Below are positions 1-27,386 of a stretch of DNA of 64,000 bases, piece by piece. Position numbers and translations under genes: made by a program. Origin of the DNA: Siphlonurus alternatus (lineage: Eukaryota; Arthropoda; Insecta; Ephemeroptera; Siphlonuridae). The stretch is taken from assembly GCA_949825025.1 (NCBI GenBank), contig OX463778.1, forward strand, positions 43,874,646 to 43,938,645, written 5' to 3'. Below the pieces are notes generated by a model. It ran no database searches. It had not been told where the DNA came from and saw only the letters and a program-made list of their open reading frames with translations. Numbering within the stretch: position 1 is the stretch's first letter; each line of letters opens with the position of its first letter.

Positions 1-1106
1 GTATAATATATTCCTACACATTAAAAAGACAGCAATGAGTTTTAATTACGAGGAACCAAGATCGATGACCAAGAATTTAAGTTAACTATATATTAATTTA
101 ATAGCTTTTTCACTAGCCATGGTTATTAATATCAGCCAAACTCACTGAAACTGTAATATTCGTATAGTTATATAGTAAGAAAACTGCATGGTTATCTCCT
201 TCATGAATTCCTCCCAGTTTGAATGCAAATTGAATCGAACTTATATATTTTTAATAGGCCTGTTCAGGCCTAATATGTTTTTCTGAGCAGTGAAGTGAGT
301 GGGAAAAATATAAATAAATAAAATGAAAAGTTATTCTCAAAATTGAAAAATAATATTGCTTCCAAGAATTGCCACAATAAACTACAAACTGCTAATAAAC
401 CTCAGAGCAGGTTAAAAAGCGAGAAATACACTTATATATATACTACGGTATTATAATTAACGTTTCTGCCGCTTCTGTCATCAAATAAATATAAACCTGA
501 ATGAGCATGTATAATTTGTATACCTTATATTTTTCACAGCTCTCCTCCCTCCCTTCTTTTTCATCATATTGTTGTCTGAAAATTAATTAAAGTTTCCCAC
601 CTTTTTATGTAAAAACTCATCATATTACAAAAACGAAATTCATGAGCCTTGTCAAACTCGACCGTTCCTTCGATCATATTAATTTTTTATCGAACGCCGC
701 ATCAGCTGTATCGGTGGACTGTTACGAATATATTTTATAATACGTTAAATGGATTACAGCTTGAGATTGTCTTTGAAAAGCTTTTTATATTTATACAGCA
801 TATCAAAATCATTTATAATTTATACTGTATGTTATTATAATTAATAAATAACAATATGCAACATAAAACAATCCAAGCCAATTTCCTAAATAAAAAACAC
901 TAAATATTTTTAATAAATTTTCTTAGTAATTAAGTATTATTATATTGATTATATCAGATACTTATACTCAATATTAACAATGAATTTGTATTGAGGTCTC
1001 GTGACGCGTTATCTCTGAGAAGCGACTCATTCATTAATTCACGGTCATATGTTATCTATCTGCTATAAATAATTATCGTATGCTACATACTTCGTATCGT
1101 GTGCAG
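1..1106. other. AT-rich intergenic stretch
   Basis: No gene, RNA or clear repeat is seen here. The sequence is very AT-rich, and its only open frame is short and of biased composition. Confidence 0.6.
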
Positions 1107-1417
1107 GTGTGACAGGAGTGGTGACCGCTCGAGCGTTGAGCCATCAGCAGGAGCATGCATGGTGTCGGCGGAAGGTGCGAGGAGGGGTGGAGGAAGCCGA
1201 TTAACACCCTACAACGTCCTCGAGTTGTGAGAAGGGTGGTGCGCGGAGTAAGGGGGAGGGAGTATGTCCCGCGCAGACGCTCGACGCCCATAAAAACCGG
1301 AAGCGCCACGCGACGCCTGGTACACGCGCTCCAGACACCAAGCTGTTCGTATGGTGCTCTTCTCTTGCTGCTGTGTCCACCAACACTCGCCCATATGGAC
1401 ATCTCAACATGTGACAT
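1107..1417 (+). other. GC-rich island, possible exon of an unidentified transcript
   Basis: This block is far richer in GC than its surroundings. On the plus strand it is bordered by an acceptor-like GTGCAG on the left and a strong donor-like GTGAGT on the right. It holds an 88-codon open frame starting at 1155, rich in Arg, with no domain I recognise. Joined to the candidate exon at 4296-4440, that frame would end after about 17 more codons. A long non-coding RNA, or a chance GC island, is as likely as a protein exon. Confidence 0.3.
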
Positions 1418-4295
1418 GTGAGTAACTCGTGGGAGCATTTCATCGTAGCCAGCGTATTAACAGCGATAAATTTAATATTGAAGTGATTTACAGTGTTTTG
1501 ATTTTATTTGCAACTACTATGGTATGATATATTATATGAAATATATAATATATGTAACACTTTGTTTTTATTTTTTTTTAAATGATTTCTTTAAAAAAAA
1601 AAATAAAATACAAAAACTTTAGTATATTTTACTGTTATTTAATTACGATGGATCTATTTTTATAATGTGTTGCAATTACGATTGTATGACAATATAATGC
1701 CTTCGACTCAGTAAATTTGCACTTCTATATTGTTATTTAAAATTACTATTTATATTTCGGAAATATGTATAACTTTTGTAAACATTGTGCTATTCGTGTT
1801 TGTGCTTTGTTTTAAATCAATCAAGTTTATTTTGTAATTATTATTTAAAAATTTTATAAATTAAAGTAACACAATACAATAACAGTTAACCTGAAATTAA
1901 TGACTGAATAAAATTGGTTACACTTTACAGTATTTAAAAATTATTAAATTGCACATTGATACAGATGAAGTCGTTATGAAGTATCATTAAGTTTTCAATT
2001 GATATATAATATAAATTCATTAAAAGCAAATTTAAACTTAAATTGATACACATTTGATATTGTATAATAATAACTTATTTATAACACATTATTTTTTCAT
2101 TTATCTTGTACTTTATGTTACATTTTTTTAAGTTAACTTAAAATTATGATAGTGATTTGTGTTATAATTAAATATATACATAATTTATTAATTACTATAT
2201 TAAATTTTTAATGGAAAAAAATTATCAGATAATAGTCATTCTCTGTATTATAATTATAAAATACTACATTGTTTATACATGCTATTGATTTAAAAAAAAA
2301 GAAATGACGAAAACTAGTTTCTCAAAAGTTGTGCTGTTTGAACTGCTGACTGAGGTCAGTCTAAAGACCTGCTGAATGACGCAAGGCCTCTGCTGCTTCT
2401 GGGAGGGTCGGTACGGAATGTGCGCCAGTGACGACAAGGGACGACTTTGCACGGGAGCTGCTGGACACTGCACAAGATTAGACGGTAAAAAACTCTTGTG
2501 CGTGTGACAGCGGCTATCGTGGGCGAGTCACGAGTCACCAAACCACCGAGGAGAGTACGACAAAACAAGCACGCTACCGAGGGTTTCGAGCGAAGTTAAC
2601 TGCTGTTCGCGTCGCCGCAATAATTTGTCCCACCCGCCTCGTCGTCAGTTATGCTAATGTCTTTTCTGCCTCGCAGATCAGCCATATAATGGCAAGCAAG
2701 CCAACTAACCAAGAATCTGGGTCAATATGAAGGAATTTAACTAATTTTTTTTATCATACATGAACGCAAGAGTTTTTGTTCATGAAGCCTGCAATCTAAC
2801 GTTTTTTTTTTTGTATTTCACCTTTCAGCATATGCTTCTACTTTTATTGAACATGTTTTAATGAAAAAATACAAATTTATTTAAATGTCGAGCTTGTAAG
2901 GTCAGTCGATTCGACAGACATAAATATTCATAAATATAATTTAGTGCTTTCCTATTTGTATGATTCTATGATTCTCAAGGCAATGATGAATGAAATTATG
3001 TATTGCTTAATAAAATTGTCGTATTTAATATACCATTTTTTATATATATATTTTGTGTGCATGATGTATTTTGTGCTATGTAATATATATACTGTATAGT
3101 CTAATGTTTTATGTAATATTTTAGAGACTTATTCCTGATAGTTTGCTTCCTTTTTTGTTGCATGTAAAAAAATAAAATATCCTAGCTTGTGTTACAATGT
3201 TATAATTAAATTATAAGGCTTATAATATAATCAAACTTTGTGTCAAAAGTATTTGACGTCATATGTCGTGTTTTGAGAACGAAAAAAAAATATGTGCTTA
3301 ATATTTAAAGAACATGCAGGTGAAGAAAAAAATTAAATTTTAATTGTTTCTCTGGTGCTTTTCATATTAATAAACAAATAATATCTCAATTTTTTCATAG
3401 AGATTTACATATTAGATTAAAAATGGTGATTTTGAACATTAGATAATTAAATTTGATTATTGTATAATTTATATGCGTTGAATGATGTAACTGTACTGCT
3501 TTCCGCACTCTCAACTAAATGTAGTTGCTACAATCTTGCATGTCCCTATAAGTTTTATATAGTATTTTCATATTGATATAAGCATTTAAATTTTATAAAT
3601 ATATTTTTATTGCTCAACTTATTTTTATAAAGTTAGGTCGGTGAAGAGTTAAGTTATAATATAACAGAGAGCTAATATAATTAAGTGACAGTTCTGAGTG
3701 TCCAGTGTTCAGTACACCTCAAGGACACCGCAGGTAGAAAGAAAAAAAAAATCTGAAATTTATTTAAAAGTATTATATTTTATACTGTAAGCTAGATCTA
3801 AAATCAAAAGAAATTTAAAAAGTATGGAAACTCAATACGTGTATATAATTGTATATATTAAATTATGATAATTATGTGTATTTTTTTTTCATTTATATAA
3901 TAATATATTGGTTGGGAATTTCTTTTTTCATAAAAGTTGTATAAATTTAAGTAATTAAAAAGTGTAATATTTTAATTCTTTTACTATAAGTTCCATTGTG
4001 TAATTTTAAGTTGTCCAAAATTAATTTAGGAAAGATATCATGAATTTCCTCATGTTATAAAGATATTTTTTCTGACATAAATTTTCACACTATATTATAT
4101 CATACTATTCAATGTATTTACAAAAATGTTAAAATAATATTTAGATCATTTTCATGTATGTAATATAAAAAATATACATATTTAATATTTTTTTATATCT
4201 TCATGCAAATAAGTTAAGCTTATAATAATTAAACCCACTATTATTTTTAAGTTTTGTTAACTCTATGTTTTTTCTCGTTTTTATTATTTGTGCAG
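1418..4295. other. intergenic or intronic AT-rich DNA
   Basis: Mostly AT-rich with poly-A/T runs and no gene seen. A second GC-richer block lies at about 2340-2700. It has no convincing frame, although its composition matches the islands at 1107-1417 and 4296-4440. Confidence 0.5.
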
Positions 4296-4440
4296 GTCTT
4301 CTTCTCTTAGTGACAAGATTACGCTGCTGTGTGTTAGAAAGGCTTCCTAGGGCGCGTGCCACTCGAGCTGCTGCCGGTGGGGCTTCGCTCGTGGCATCCT
4401 GGCCCTCCCCCGCACCTGGGCAGAAGCACCTGACGCCACG
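4296..4440 (+). other. GC-rich island, possible exon
   Basis: The block is preceded by a pyrimidine-rich acceptor (TTATTTGTGCAG) and followed directly by GTAAGC, a good donor. One frame is open through all 145 bases (rich in Ala, Arg and Leu), but I recognise no family. It may belong with 1107-1417 to one spliced RNA. Confidence 0.3.
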
Positions 4441-4702
4441 GTAAGCCCCAAGCTCTGTCCGTCCCCTCGCGCACTTGTATGGCATCGCTGACACCAATAC
4501 TCGACACGAGCGAAGAGACCTTCATGCACAGAAAGGATTTACACGCTATACAATTAAATCCTGGTAGCCGCCGTCCGAGAACCGACTATATGGCTATGAT
4601 ATATGAATATATATTATTATGTATATTGTATATTATACGTATATATACGAGCATTTAGTTTCTAATTTAATTGTTCGGTTATGTTTATAAGAACATAAAT
4701 CG

Positions 4703-4705
<3 letters not shown>

Positions 4706-4777
<72 letters not shown>
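4706..4777. repeat. (AT)n microsatellite
   Basis: An uninterrupted TA dinucleotide run of about 72 bp. Confidence 0.95.
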
Positions 4778-4780
<3 letters not shown>

Positions 4781-4967
4781 AGATCATGTATTACGATTTC
4801 ACAAAAAGTGTGTGTGAAGCATCCTGATTTACTGTGCGTTATTATTTTAATTATTAATTAGTCGAAGTCGGATCACTTCAACTGTCCCCGTAAAACCGTC
4901 AGCATCCGGCCGTCCATGAGAATGTTGTATTACGTTTATTAAAATAATTTTAACTTTAGGGATACAC

Positions 4968-5109
4968 GTGCGATTCACGAAGCAGTTAGCCAGGTTAATT
5001 CTTAACCACGTTTAGCTTAACCACGTTTAACTATACCTGTTTTACGTGTTAAACCATGCACCTAGTTAAACGTGGTTAGAAACCTGGCTAACTGCTTCGT
5101 GAATCGCAC
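4968..5109. mobile_element. short palindromic MITE
   Basis: Terminal inverted repeats of about 29 bp begin GTGCGATTCACGAAGCAG. The inside repeats TTAACCACGTTTA-type motifs in both orientations. It has no coding capacity and I found no clear target duplication. Confidence 0.75.
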
Positions 5110-5849
5110 CCATGGCATAATTAATGCTTGAAGATATTTAAACGTGCTCCTATTGTACAGCAACCCGCATCACTCATGAGTTTAAGAAGTTACATAAGTT
5201 CTAGGAGTTAAGGAGTAAAGGCAAATTTATGGTATTTCCCCTTAATTGTATGCAACTTTTTGAGCACCAATGTGTGGTGCAATTTTTTTTAGTTATTAAT
5301 TCGAAGTATGTATTGTATATATCGACAATATATAATTTAATAATTTTTACTAGGATATACTTAAAAACCAATATAGTATTTTTTGGTATTCATTAATTGT
5401 TCTTTTCCCATTTTGTTTGAATTTTAGTAATTTCATCTATATTATAAAATAAAACGGAATAAAATAATGACTTATAATTAAATGTTTCCTTTTTTAACCG
5501 CAACAGCATAATGGTGAGATCTATAAACCACATGACATAGATAAATTATTCTCATATAACAAATTGCCAATCTCAGAATGTAAAGAACAGAATCAAAATA
5601 TATTAGAGAAAATACATTTTTATCTTAATCTCGCCATTTAATAAAGATCCGATTCTATTCCACATCAACTAAAACAAAAATATATATATTAAATGCTCTA
5701 TATATAAACCTATAATATCTGTTCTATATAGTATATGTATGTAATTTTGCACTTCCAGTACACGCTTCAATTTAAGGCAACAAATTATAAAGAGTAGTTG
5801 TTTGCTCAAGGTATTATATAACTTAAAAGTAATAACGTACATATTTTAG

Positions 5850-5899
<50 letters not shown>
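5850..5899. repeat. (AT)n microsatellite
   Basis: A TA dinucleotide run of about 50 bp. Confidence 0.9.
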
Positions 5900-5905
<6 letters not shown>

Positions 5906-6333
5906 CACACATAATATATATGTTAATTGGTATATTTTTATTATTATAAATTAAGACTTGAATTAATTCTTTTAAAAAATCTAGTTCGTTCTATTGTCAC
6001 TGACAGTGAGTTCTCAATTCCTTGAAACAATTAAATATTACCAATTAATTAATAAACAATCAATTAATTAACATACATTTTGAAAGGAACTTACCATATA
6101 AAGTAACTACAGCGGAAAAAAGACTCTAGCTTATTGGTAATAATACTCAAAAGTATCAAGTCCAATTACTTTCTTATGGTCTTGAGGCTTCTGTGATATA
6201 TTTTACCATTGAACATGGGGCATTTTGCCGCTAAATCACACAAAATGCTGAAATTTATAATATATTAATTGTTATGAATATAGTTCCAACCTCTCTAATA
6301 ATTCTTACTCAATATAGCGTGCGATGAAGTAGG

Positions 6334-6460
6334 TATAGCCCGCAATGTTCGCTTTTATTGAACTAGTAAATAAGAAAACATTGCGCCCAAGGAAGCATGC
6401 CATATGCCTTCAACTTTTCTTTATTTACCAGTGAGATAAAGGTGAACATTGCGGGCTTTA
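6334..6460. mobile_element. short inverted-repeat MITE
   Basis: Imperfect inverted arms of about 45 bp start TATAGCCCGCAATGTTC on the left; the complement of TAAAGCCCGCAATGTTC lies on the right. A short unpaired middle separates them. Confidence 0.65.
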
Positions 6461-6672
6461 GCTTAAGTAATAGAACTTTTATAAACAACTAGGTAGAATA
6501 TTTCAGTTTCATCTAGACATATTACCCAAACAAGGTTTAGCATTCTAGTAAATGAACTACTGTTGTGGAATTAATCCAGAATCTCATGTCTCATGTTATT
6601 TTAAAATGCTGTATACTCTAAATGAAGTGATGAAAATAAGAAACTTGTAAATTGAGATTACAATGATTTAGC

Positions 6673-6678
6673 TTTATT
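6673..6678 (-). terminator. TTC17 polyadenylation signal
   Basis: AATAAA on the minus strand, 12 nt after the TAG stop of TTC17. It is close to the stop, so the 3' UTR may be short or a later signal may be used. Confidence 0.5.
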
Positions 6679-6690
6679 AAATGCATTAAG

Positions 6691-21370
<14,680 letters not shown>

Positions 21371-22195
21371 TGATTCCATGCCATTTTTGTTTGCGACAGC
21401 TTCAAGGTGGCTGGATAGTAAGGTGGGGACACGGAGCTGCTGCCCCCTCGCGGCCAGTGAGGAACTACAAAAAAACAGTTGAGGATCGCGTTTTTGGATC
21501 CAATTTCATCCGCGAAAAATTCAAACGGTGTAATAGAAATCCATGAACATCGGGCCGATGAACCATTAAAATTCTTTTAAATTGAGTCTATCTTCTTCAG
21601 AATTTAACATAGAGTTTATTTCTATCACAATTTTACCCACAGTTATACTGTAAATACGACTTTTGATGGCTTTTCCAGTTCCATCGTTTGAATATTTCGC
21701 GGATGAAATTGGATCCAAAAACGCGATCCTCAACTGTTTTTTGTAGTTCCTCACTGGCCGCGAGGGGGCAGCAGCTTCGTGTCCCCACCTTACTATCCAG
21801 CCACCTTGCGACAGCTTTTGCGACAGCACTGCCCTCTTTTGATAGTAAAAGATCGCGCCTACTTTTTCAATTAAACAATTGAAAATTGACATTTGAAAAA
21901 TAATATTTAAATTTGAAGGGTATATCTATATATTTCTTCTAATTAAAAAATATTCTGATAATTTTTTTTTATTCAATTAACCTTGCTTTTTAATTAAGAG
22001 CATTACGAAATATTTTTTGGGAACAGCTGAGAGAGCGCCGTGGCGCCGTCATAAAATAGTGGCGCTGTCAGTTGTCAAAGTCAGCTGATTGTCAATTGCG
22101 TGAATTGCGTCGTAGTGAGCTTTCAAGTTGCGTTGCGTCGCTCTGTATGTACTTCATTCATTCTTCACAAGAAATAGAAAGAACTATATTATAAA
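21371..22195. promoter_or_regulatory. shared TTC17-ferritin divergent promoter region
   Basis: 825 bp separate the two start codons. The region must hold both 5' UTRs and core promoters unless further 5' exons lie elsewhere. No TATA box stands out. Half of it is the MITE at 21403-21807, leaving about 390 bp next to ferritin. Confidence 0.6.
21403..21807. mobile_element. long-arm MITE with 10-bp duplication (Mutator-like?)
   Basis: Arms of about 125 bp begin AAGGTGGCTGGATAGTAAGG and enclose about 150 bp. GCGACAGCTT occurs immediately outside both ends (21393-21402 and 21808-21817), a 10-bp direct duplication. Long arms with a 9-10 bp duplication fit Mutator-like elements. It begins about 33 bp upstream of the TTC17 start codon. 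Confidence 0.85.
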
Positions 22196-22878
22196 ATGGC
22201 TCCAGGTGATATCCGTCAAAACTTTCATCCAGACTCTGAGAATGGTATAAATGACCAAATCAACATGGAGCTCTACGCTAGTTATGTCTACATGTCAATG
22301 GTATGATAAGATTTCTGTACAGTATGCATGTACATACACTTCTACAGTTGCCATCATGACTCATGACCTAAATTTGTATGTATCATCTAATCTTATTTTC
22401 TTTTACAGGCATACTACTTTGACAGGCATGATATTGCTCTGAATGGCTTCTACAAATTCTTTAAACATGCATCTGATGAGGAGAGAGGTCATGCAGAAAA
22501 GCTGATGAAATATCAGAACAAACGAGGTGGAAGAATCATTCTCAAGGACATTGCAACTCCTAAGAAGAGTGAATGGGGTAGTGGTGTTGAAGCAATGGAG
22601 GCAGCTTTGCAACTTGAAAAGGATGTAAATCAGGTGAAAAAATTTGTTTTTTTAAAAGTTACATAACACTAATCTGAAATAAATGTTCCTAGAGTTTACT
22701 CAACCTTCACACTGTGGCCACTAATCACGGAGACGCCAATATGTGTGATTTCCTCGAGAGTGAATACCTTCAGGAACAAGTGGAGTCCATAAAAGAAATC
22801 AGTGACCATGTCACCAATTTGCAACGCGTTGGAGAGGGGCTTGGAGTTTTCATGTTTGATAAGAAGCTGGCAGACTAA
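22196..22878 (+). CDS. Ferritin heavy-chain type subunit, 3 exons
   Basis: Exons 22196-22300, 22409-22633 and 22693-22878 are all joined in phase 0 and give 171 residues, the usual length. The product forms the 24-subunit iron-storage shell and oxidises Fe(II). The ferroxidase ligands are all present at the expected spacing: Glu25, Tyr32, Glu59, Glu60, His63, Glu105 and Gln139. The NQSLLNLH and [11 protein letters not shown] blocks are typical. No signal peptide is present, so it is the cytosolic form. I found no canonical iron-responsive element (CAGTGN loop on a paired stem) in the 170 bp upstream of ATG; it may be in an upstream exon or absent. It is divergent from TTC17 and convergent with RPL39. 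Confidence 0.97.
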
Positions 22879-23236
22879 TCGAATGGAGTAATTCTGTGTA
22901 TATGAACCCTTACAAAAGTTTCCTAGTCAATTCACTTAACTAGTCAATTCAGTATTTTATATGAATCTCACTTATTTAGCTATTCTAGAATATTATATGT
23001 AAATTTTGAAGCACCTGCTACCATCTTTTTTTGTGTAATTTTATATGCTAAAATGCATTTCATGGTGCAAAGTCTTTGATTCCGCATGGAAATTGTGTTG
23101 GTGGAAAAGAGCAAATATATTACACCATTTCTGGGCATAATCAAAGATATGATCTAGTTCACTTTCTAATTTTATTCTTAATAAATCAACTATGGTAGAT
23201 ATAGTTACTTTTAATGTGTACTTAATGTTGTAAAAT

Positions 23237-23242
23237 AATAAA
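23237..23242 (+). terminator. ferritin polyadenylation signal
   Basis: AATAAA about 360 nt after the stop codon, before a short gap to the opposing RPL39 3' end. Confidence 0.65.
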
Positions 23243-23269
23243 AGACTTTGCTAAGCACAGAAACTGAAT

Positions 23270-23275
23270 TTTATT
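23270..23275 (-). terminator. RPL39 polyadenylation signal
   Basis: AATAAA on the minus strand, about 67 nt after the RPL39 stop. It faces the ferritin signal only about 27 bp away, so the two 3' ends nearly touch or overlap. Confidence 0.65.
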
Positions 23276-23342
23276 TCACAGAGAGTACAGAACCTGCAAG
23301 TAAAATTGAATCTTGGGTCCTGCATTGCGCAGATGGTCAGGC

Positions 23343-26300
23343 TTACAGCTTCAGCTTCGTCCTCCTCCAGTGACGCCTCTTCGCGTTGTATCTGAAACAA
23401 GAAAAAGCAATTTATCACTTGGTGTTCTAGTTTGTACCTGGCACTAGCAACACTAATGTTGCGAAACAAATATTGCAGGCCAAGGAGAAAAATTAAGGAT
23501 ATAAATAACTACTGTATATAGAGCAAATTGCAACATAAACAATGTACAATATGCACAAGTTGTTTTATTGAACTTTTGGATGGGGGAAATTGTGTTATGT
23601 ATTGTTTTTCTTGGCCCTTTCACTCTTTAAATTATGCTGAAACAGGGGCAATGTCATATAAATAATTTAATTGGGAAAGAGCCAACAGGGGTTACATGCC
23701 TTTGATTTTGTGACAGCAATTTTCATCTCAAATTCAAGTGTGATGGGATAATTAAAAAAAAAAAAAAAAATACAGGACAAAATACCAGTAGTGGTCTTGT
23801 TTGCTTTCAAAGCTAACATACTGTACTGTTGTCTTTTTGTCCAAAACACTAGTTATTCAGACCCAAGAATGTCTTTGGAGACCAAAGTATTTTATAATCA
23901 CAATTAAAAGATATATTTTGTTCACAAACCATCTGAAGAAATATTGACCAGCAATAGTAACCTTGTTTAGATTATGCTTAGTTGAAGTTGGCAACATAAT
24001 TATGTAATATTTTTAACCAACCAAAATTATAATATTACATAATAACGCTTTTTATTACTCTGTCATTTCATGTTTCCGAAAGAAAAATAAACAATTAATT
24101 TTGTGAAATATATTATTATAATATTTTATTAATTTAAAGGCCTTATGAACCTTTGCACAATATTAAGTACACGGTAAGCTTTGCTTCAGTGTGATTCGGC
24201 TGCATAAAATTTTTTGTTTCAGCAGCACAAATATCAGAGAAAATAGCCGATGAATAGGAACCTGTGACGTCACTCACGCTCATTCAGCGGCGACAATATA
24301 GGGAAATCCCTGCAAAAGATAGGTTCACTCCCGCTGCAACCATGGCCACAATTTGACTTCTGGAATTTTGAAACTTTACCAGGACAGTCTTGATGGTCAA
24401 CCATGGCCACAATTTGACTTCTGGAATTTTGAAACTTTACCAGGACAGTCTTGATAGTATTTGTCAAATAGCCTGAAAGATTTTTTTAGTGGCGTGTGTA
24501 CAGACTGAGTTATTGCGGTAGCAAGATATGCAAAAAATTTAACATTGGTTTCCTATACAACATTTTTGCTCCTCTTTCTACAGCAATAACTCGGTTTGTA
24601 TGAATGTCATCAAAAAAAATCTTTCAGTCTATTTGACAACTACTATCAAGACTGCCCTGGTAAAGTTTCAAAATTCCAGAAGTAAAATTGTGGCCGTGGT
24701 TGCAGCGGGAGTGAACCTATCTTTTGCAGGGATTTCCCTATATTGTCGCCGCTGAATGAGAGTGACTGACGTCACAGGTGCTTCTTCATCGGCTATTATC
24801 TCTGATATTTGTGCTACTGAAACAAAAAAAAAAAAAATATGCAGCAGAATCACACTGAAGCAAAGCTAACCTTGTACTTAATACTGTGAAAAGGTTCATA
24901 AGGCCTTTAAAGTAGCAACTTTTATTAGTTGTCCCTTCTTTATTTGGGGTGCAGGACTTGGTATGGGCATTGCCTTTTCCTGTATGCTCTTGAGTAGTTT
25001 TTCTAATAAAATTCAATAAAATAAATTATTACTATTATTAGTAGAGACCGGATTTTTAAGCTGTAAAAACCTTATTTTAAGCGCTTAATTAAGCTCTAAT
25101 AATTATGCAAATTAAGCTGCATTAAGCTGTTAAAAGTTAATTAAGCCTGATACGGCTTTTTGGGTTTTATTGCAAAGATAATACCAAATTATGTTTAGAA
25201 TATTTATTTACGATAGAATTTACATTTGTAAATACCTAAGTTATTGTCACGTGACAACAATTACGCACGGGATTGGATAAAAATTGGACAAATTTACGCA
25301 CGAAAGTTGAAAATTGGCGATCATGACTGCACCATAATATAACTAGAGCCACAATGAGGAGAAAAGTCGCGGCATTATACAAATTTTTTTTTTTACCAAA
25401 TACATTACATCCTCCCTATATCAAAATTGATCTACTTTCCTGCATTTTGTGAAAAAAGTGCATTTTAAGGCGAAAAAAGTGTGTTTTAAGCCTTAAAAAC
25501 ACATTTTGTTGGTTTAAGCCGTAACCCCTAAATTAAGCTTTTTTAAGCTGTAAAAAAGATGCTATTTTTAGCCATAAAAATGCATGATTCGTGGACATCT
25601 TTCATTAGTTTTGATGTTCTATTAATTTCTAAAAATCGTTACAGCTTAAAAATCCGGTCCCTAATTATTAGTATGCATAGTATTAGTGAAGGATGAGAGT
25701 AACCAGCAAGACTTTATAGTTCGAAAAAGTATCATTTCGTAAGATTTTTGTGGTCACAGGTTTACTCAAAATTTATTTTCATTCTAGGCATTTCACACCG
25801 ATTAGAAAACTTGCAACTGAAGGAGCATCTAAACATTCAAAATAATGCAAAACGTCTAGCGTCCAGGGTGTAAATAATTTTCAAGTAAACCTGTAAACAA
25901 AAGAATTTAATCTCCAATGAATTTTTCATCTGTAATGCCTAGCTGATTATTCTTGCCCTCTACTTTTAAAATGTATGTTCCTTCTTCAGTTTTAAAAGCA
26001 AGGTAAAAAGAAAAAAAAAATCTAAAATCTGTTTTTCTGACTTTTTGTTTAACGTTTTTTTCAATGGAACTAAGAATTACAACAGATACTTTCCACAGAC
26101 TGATCTGTGATGGCAAGAGTTAGCACATTCACCACGAATTAGTCAGTTGACTAAACCATGGTATAGTAAGAATCACATATACGAATCATTTAGTAGTTCT
26201 GCTTCTTACTTGCGTCGTACTGCGCAGCCTTCTGCTCAGGGGTGCCAACCTCAAAAAATTTATTCTCTAAATTTTTGGAAAAAAAAAAAAAAAAGTATTC

Positions 26301-27319
26301 TCATAGTCAATGTGACATTTCATCATGCATTTTCCTTGGATATTTAGTACAGTAGCTTTTTTATAAGGTTAGTAATGGTGGGTGGGTAATGTATAGCATA
26401 GGAAAATAGGAGGAATCTCGTATGGTATGTGATTCTTACTATAGTCAGTTGACTAATTCGTGGTGAACACCCGAACTCTTAAGGGTAAGATAATGCCATC
26501 AATGTTAAAAAAAATCCCATTCATAAAAATTCTGAAAAAAATTTAAAATGTTCTCCTCTACACCCCGTCAGTAGCTAAAATATCAGGTATACAAATACGA
26601 TCTAGTTTTTGAGTTATGAATTTTTTAATTTGACTAATTTAATATGTAAGTTTCACACTGAACTATATACTATGGAAAGCTAACGCCCGCTCTTCTACAC
26701 CCTCCGCGCTGAGGCAAAAAAAGTTTCTCCTCTTACCAGCACAGCTGATACCTTAACATGAAATAACGTTGAAAAGGTCTGACCTTCCTACTATAGTGGG
26801 AAGAAATCAGCTGGCAGGCAGGTAGAAGCAATCTTTATTTGCTTCAAACCCTAGTGTGTAGTCTCGCCCCCTGAAGTTTCATTTCTTCATGTTAAAATAG
26901 TCAACTTTAAAAATTTATAACTCAAAAACTAGATCGTATTTGTAAACCTGATATTTTAGCTACTGATAGGGGGTGTAGAGGAGAACATTTTAATTTTTTT
27001 TTATATAATATTTATGAATGGGATTTTTTTAGCATTGGGCCATCTGATCCATGTTATCTCTACCTTAATAAGGAAGTACAGTATTTTCTAATGTTTTTAA
27101 TTGCATTGAAAAACGCTGAAAATTGATAGCAGATTTGGATTTAGGAAATTTGGGCTTCCTTCAATAAATTTTTGAGCCTATCCTTTTATCCTTTAAAATG
27201 AGATGCAAAAAACAAAATAATGCTTCTTTGGTTTATCTTTCACTGGTCAGTATTGGTGGTGTTATAATCTTACACATTAATCAGCATTAACTAGATAAAA
27301 AAAATAAAATAAAATAAAA

Positions 27320-27386
<67 letters not shown>

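Noticed and set aside
1073..1438. 121-codon minus-strand open frame in the GC island
   Set aside because: High GC alone keeps several frames open on both strands; no domain, and splice-like borders favour the plus strand.
22080..22195. Possible iron-responsive element upstream of ferritin (GTCGTAGTGAGC)
   Set aside because: The loop would be TAGTGA rather than CAGTGN and the flanks do not form a stem.
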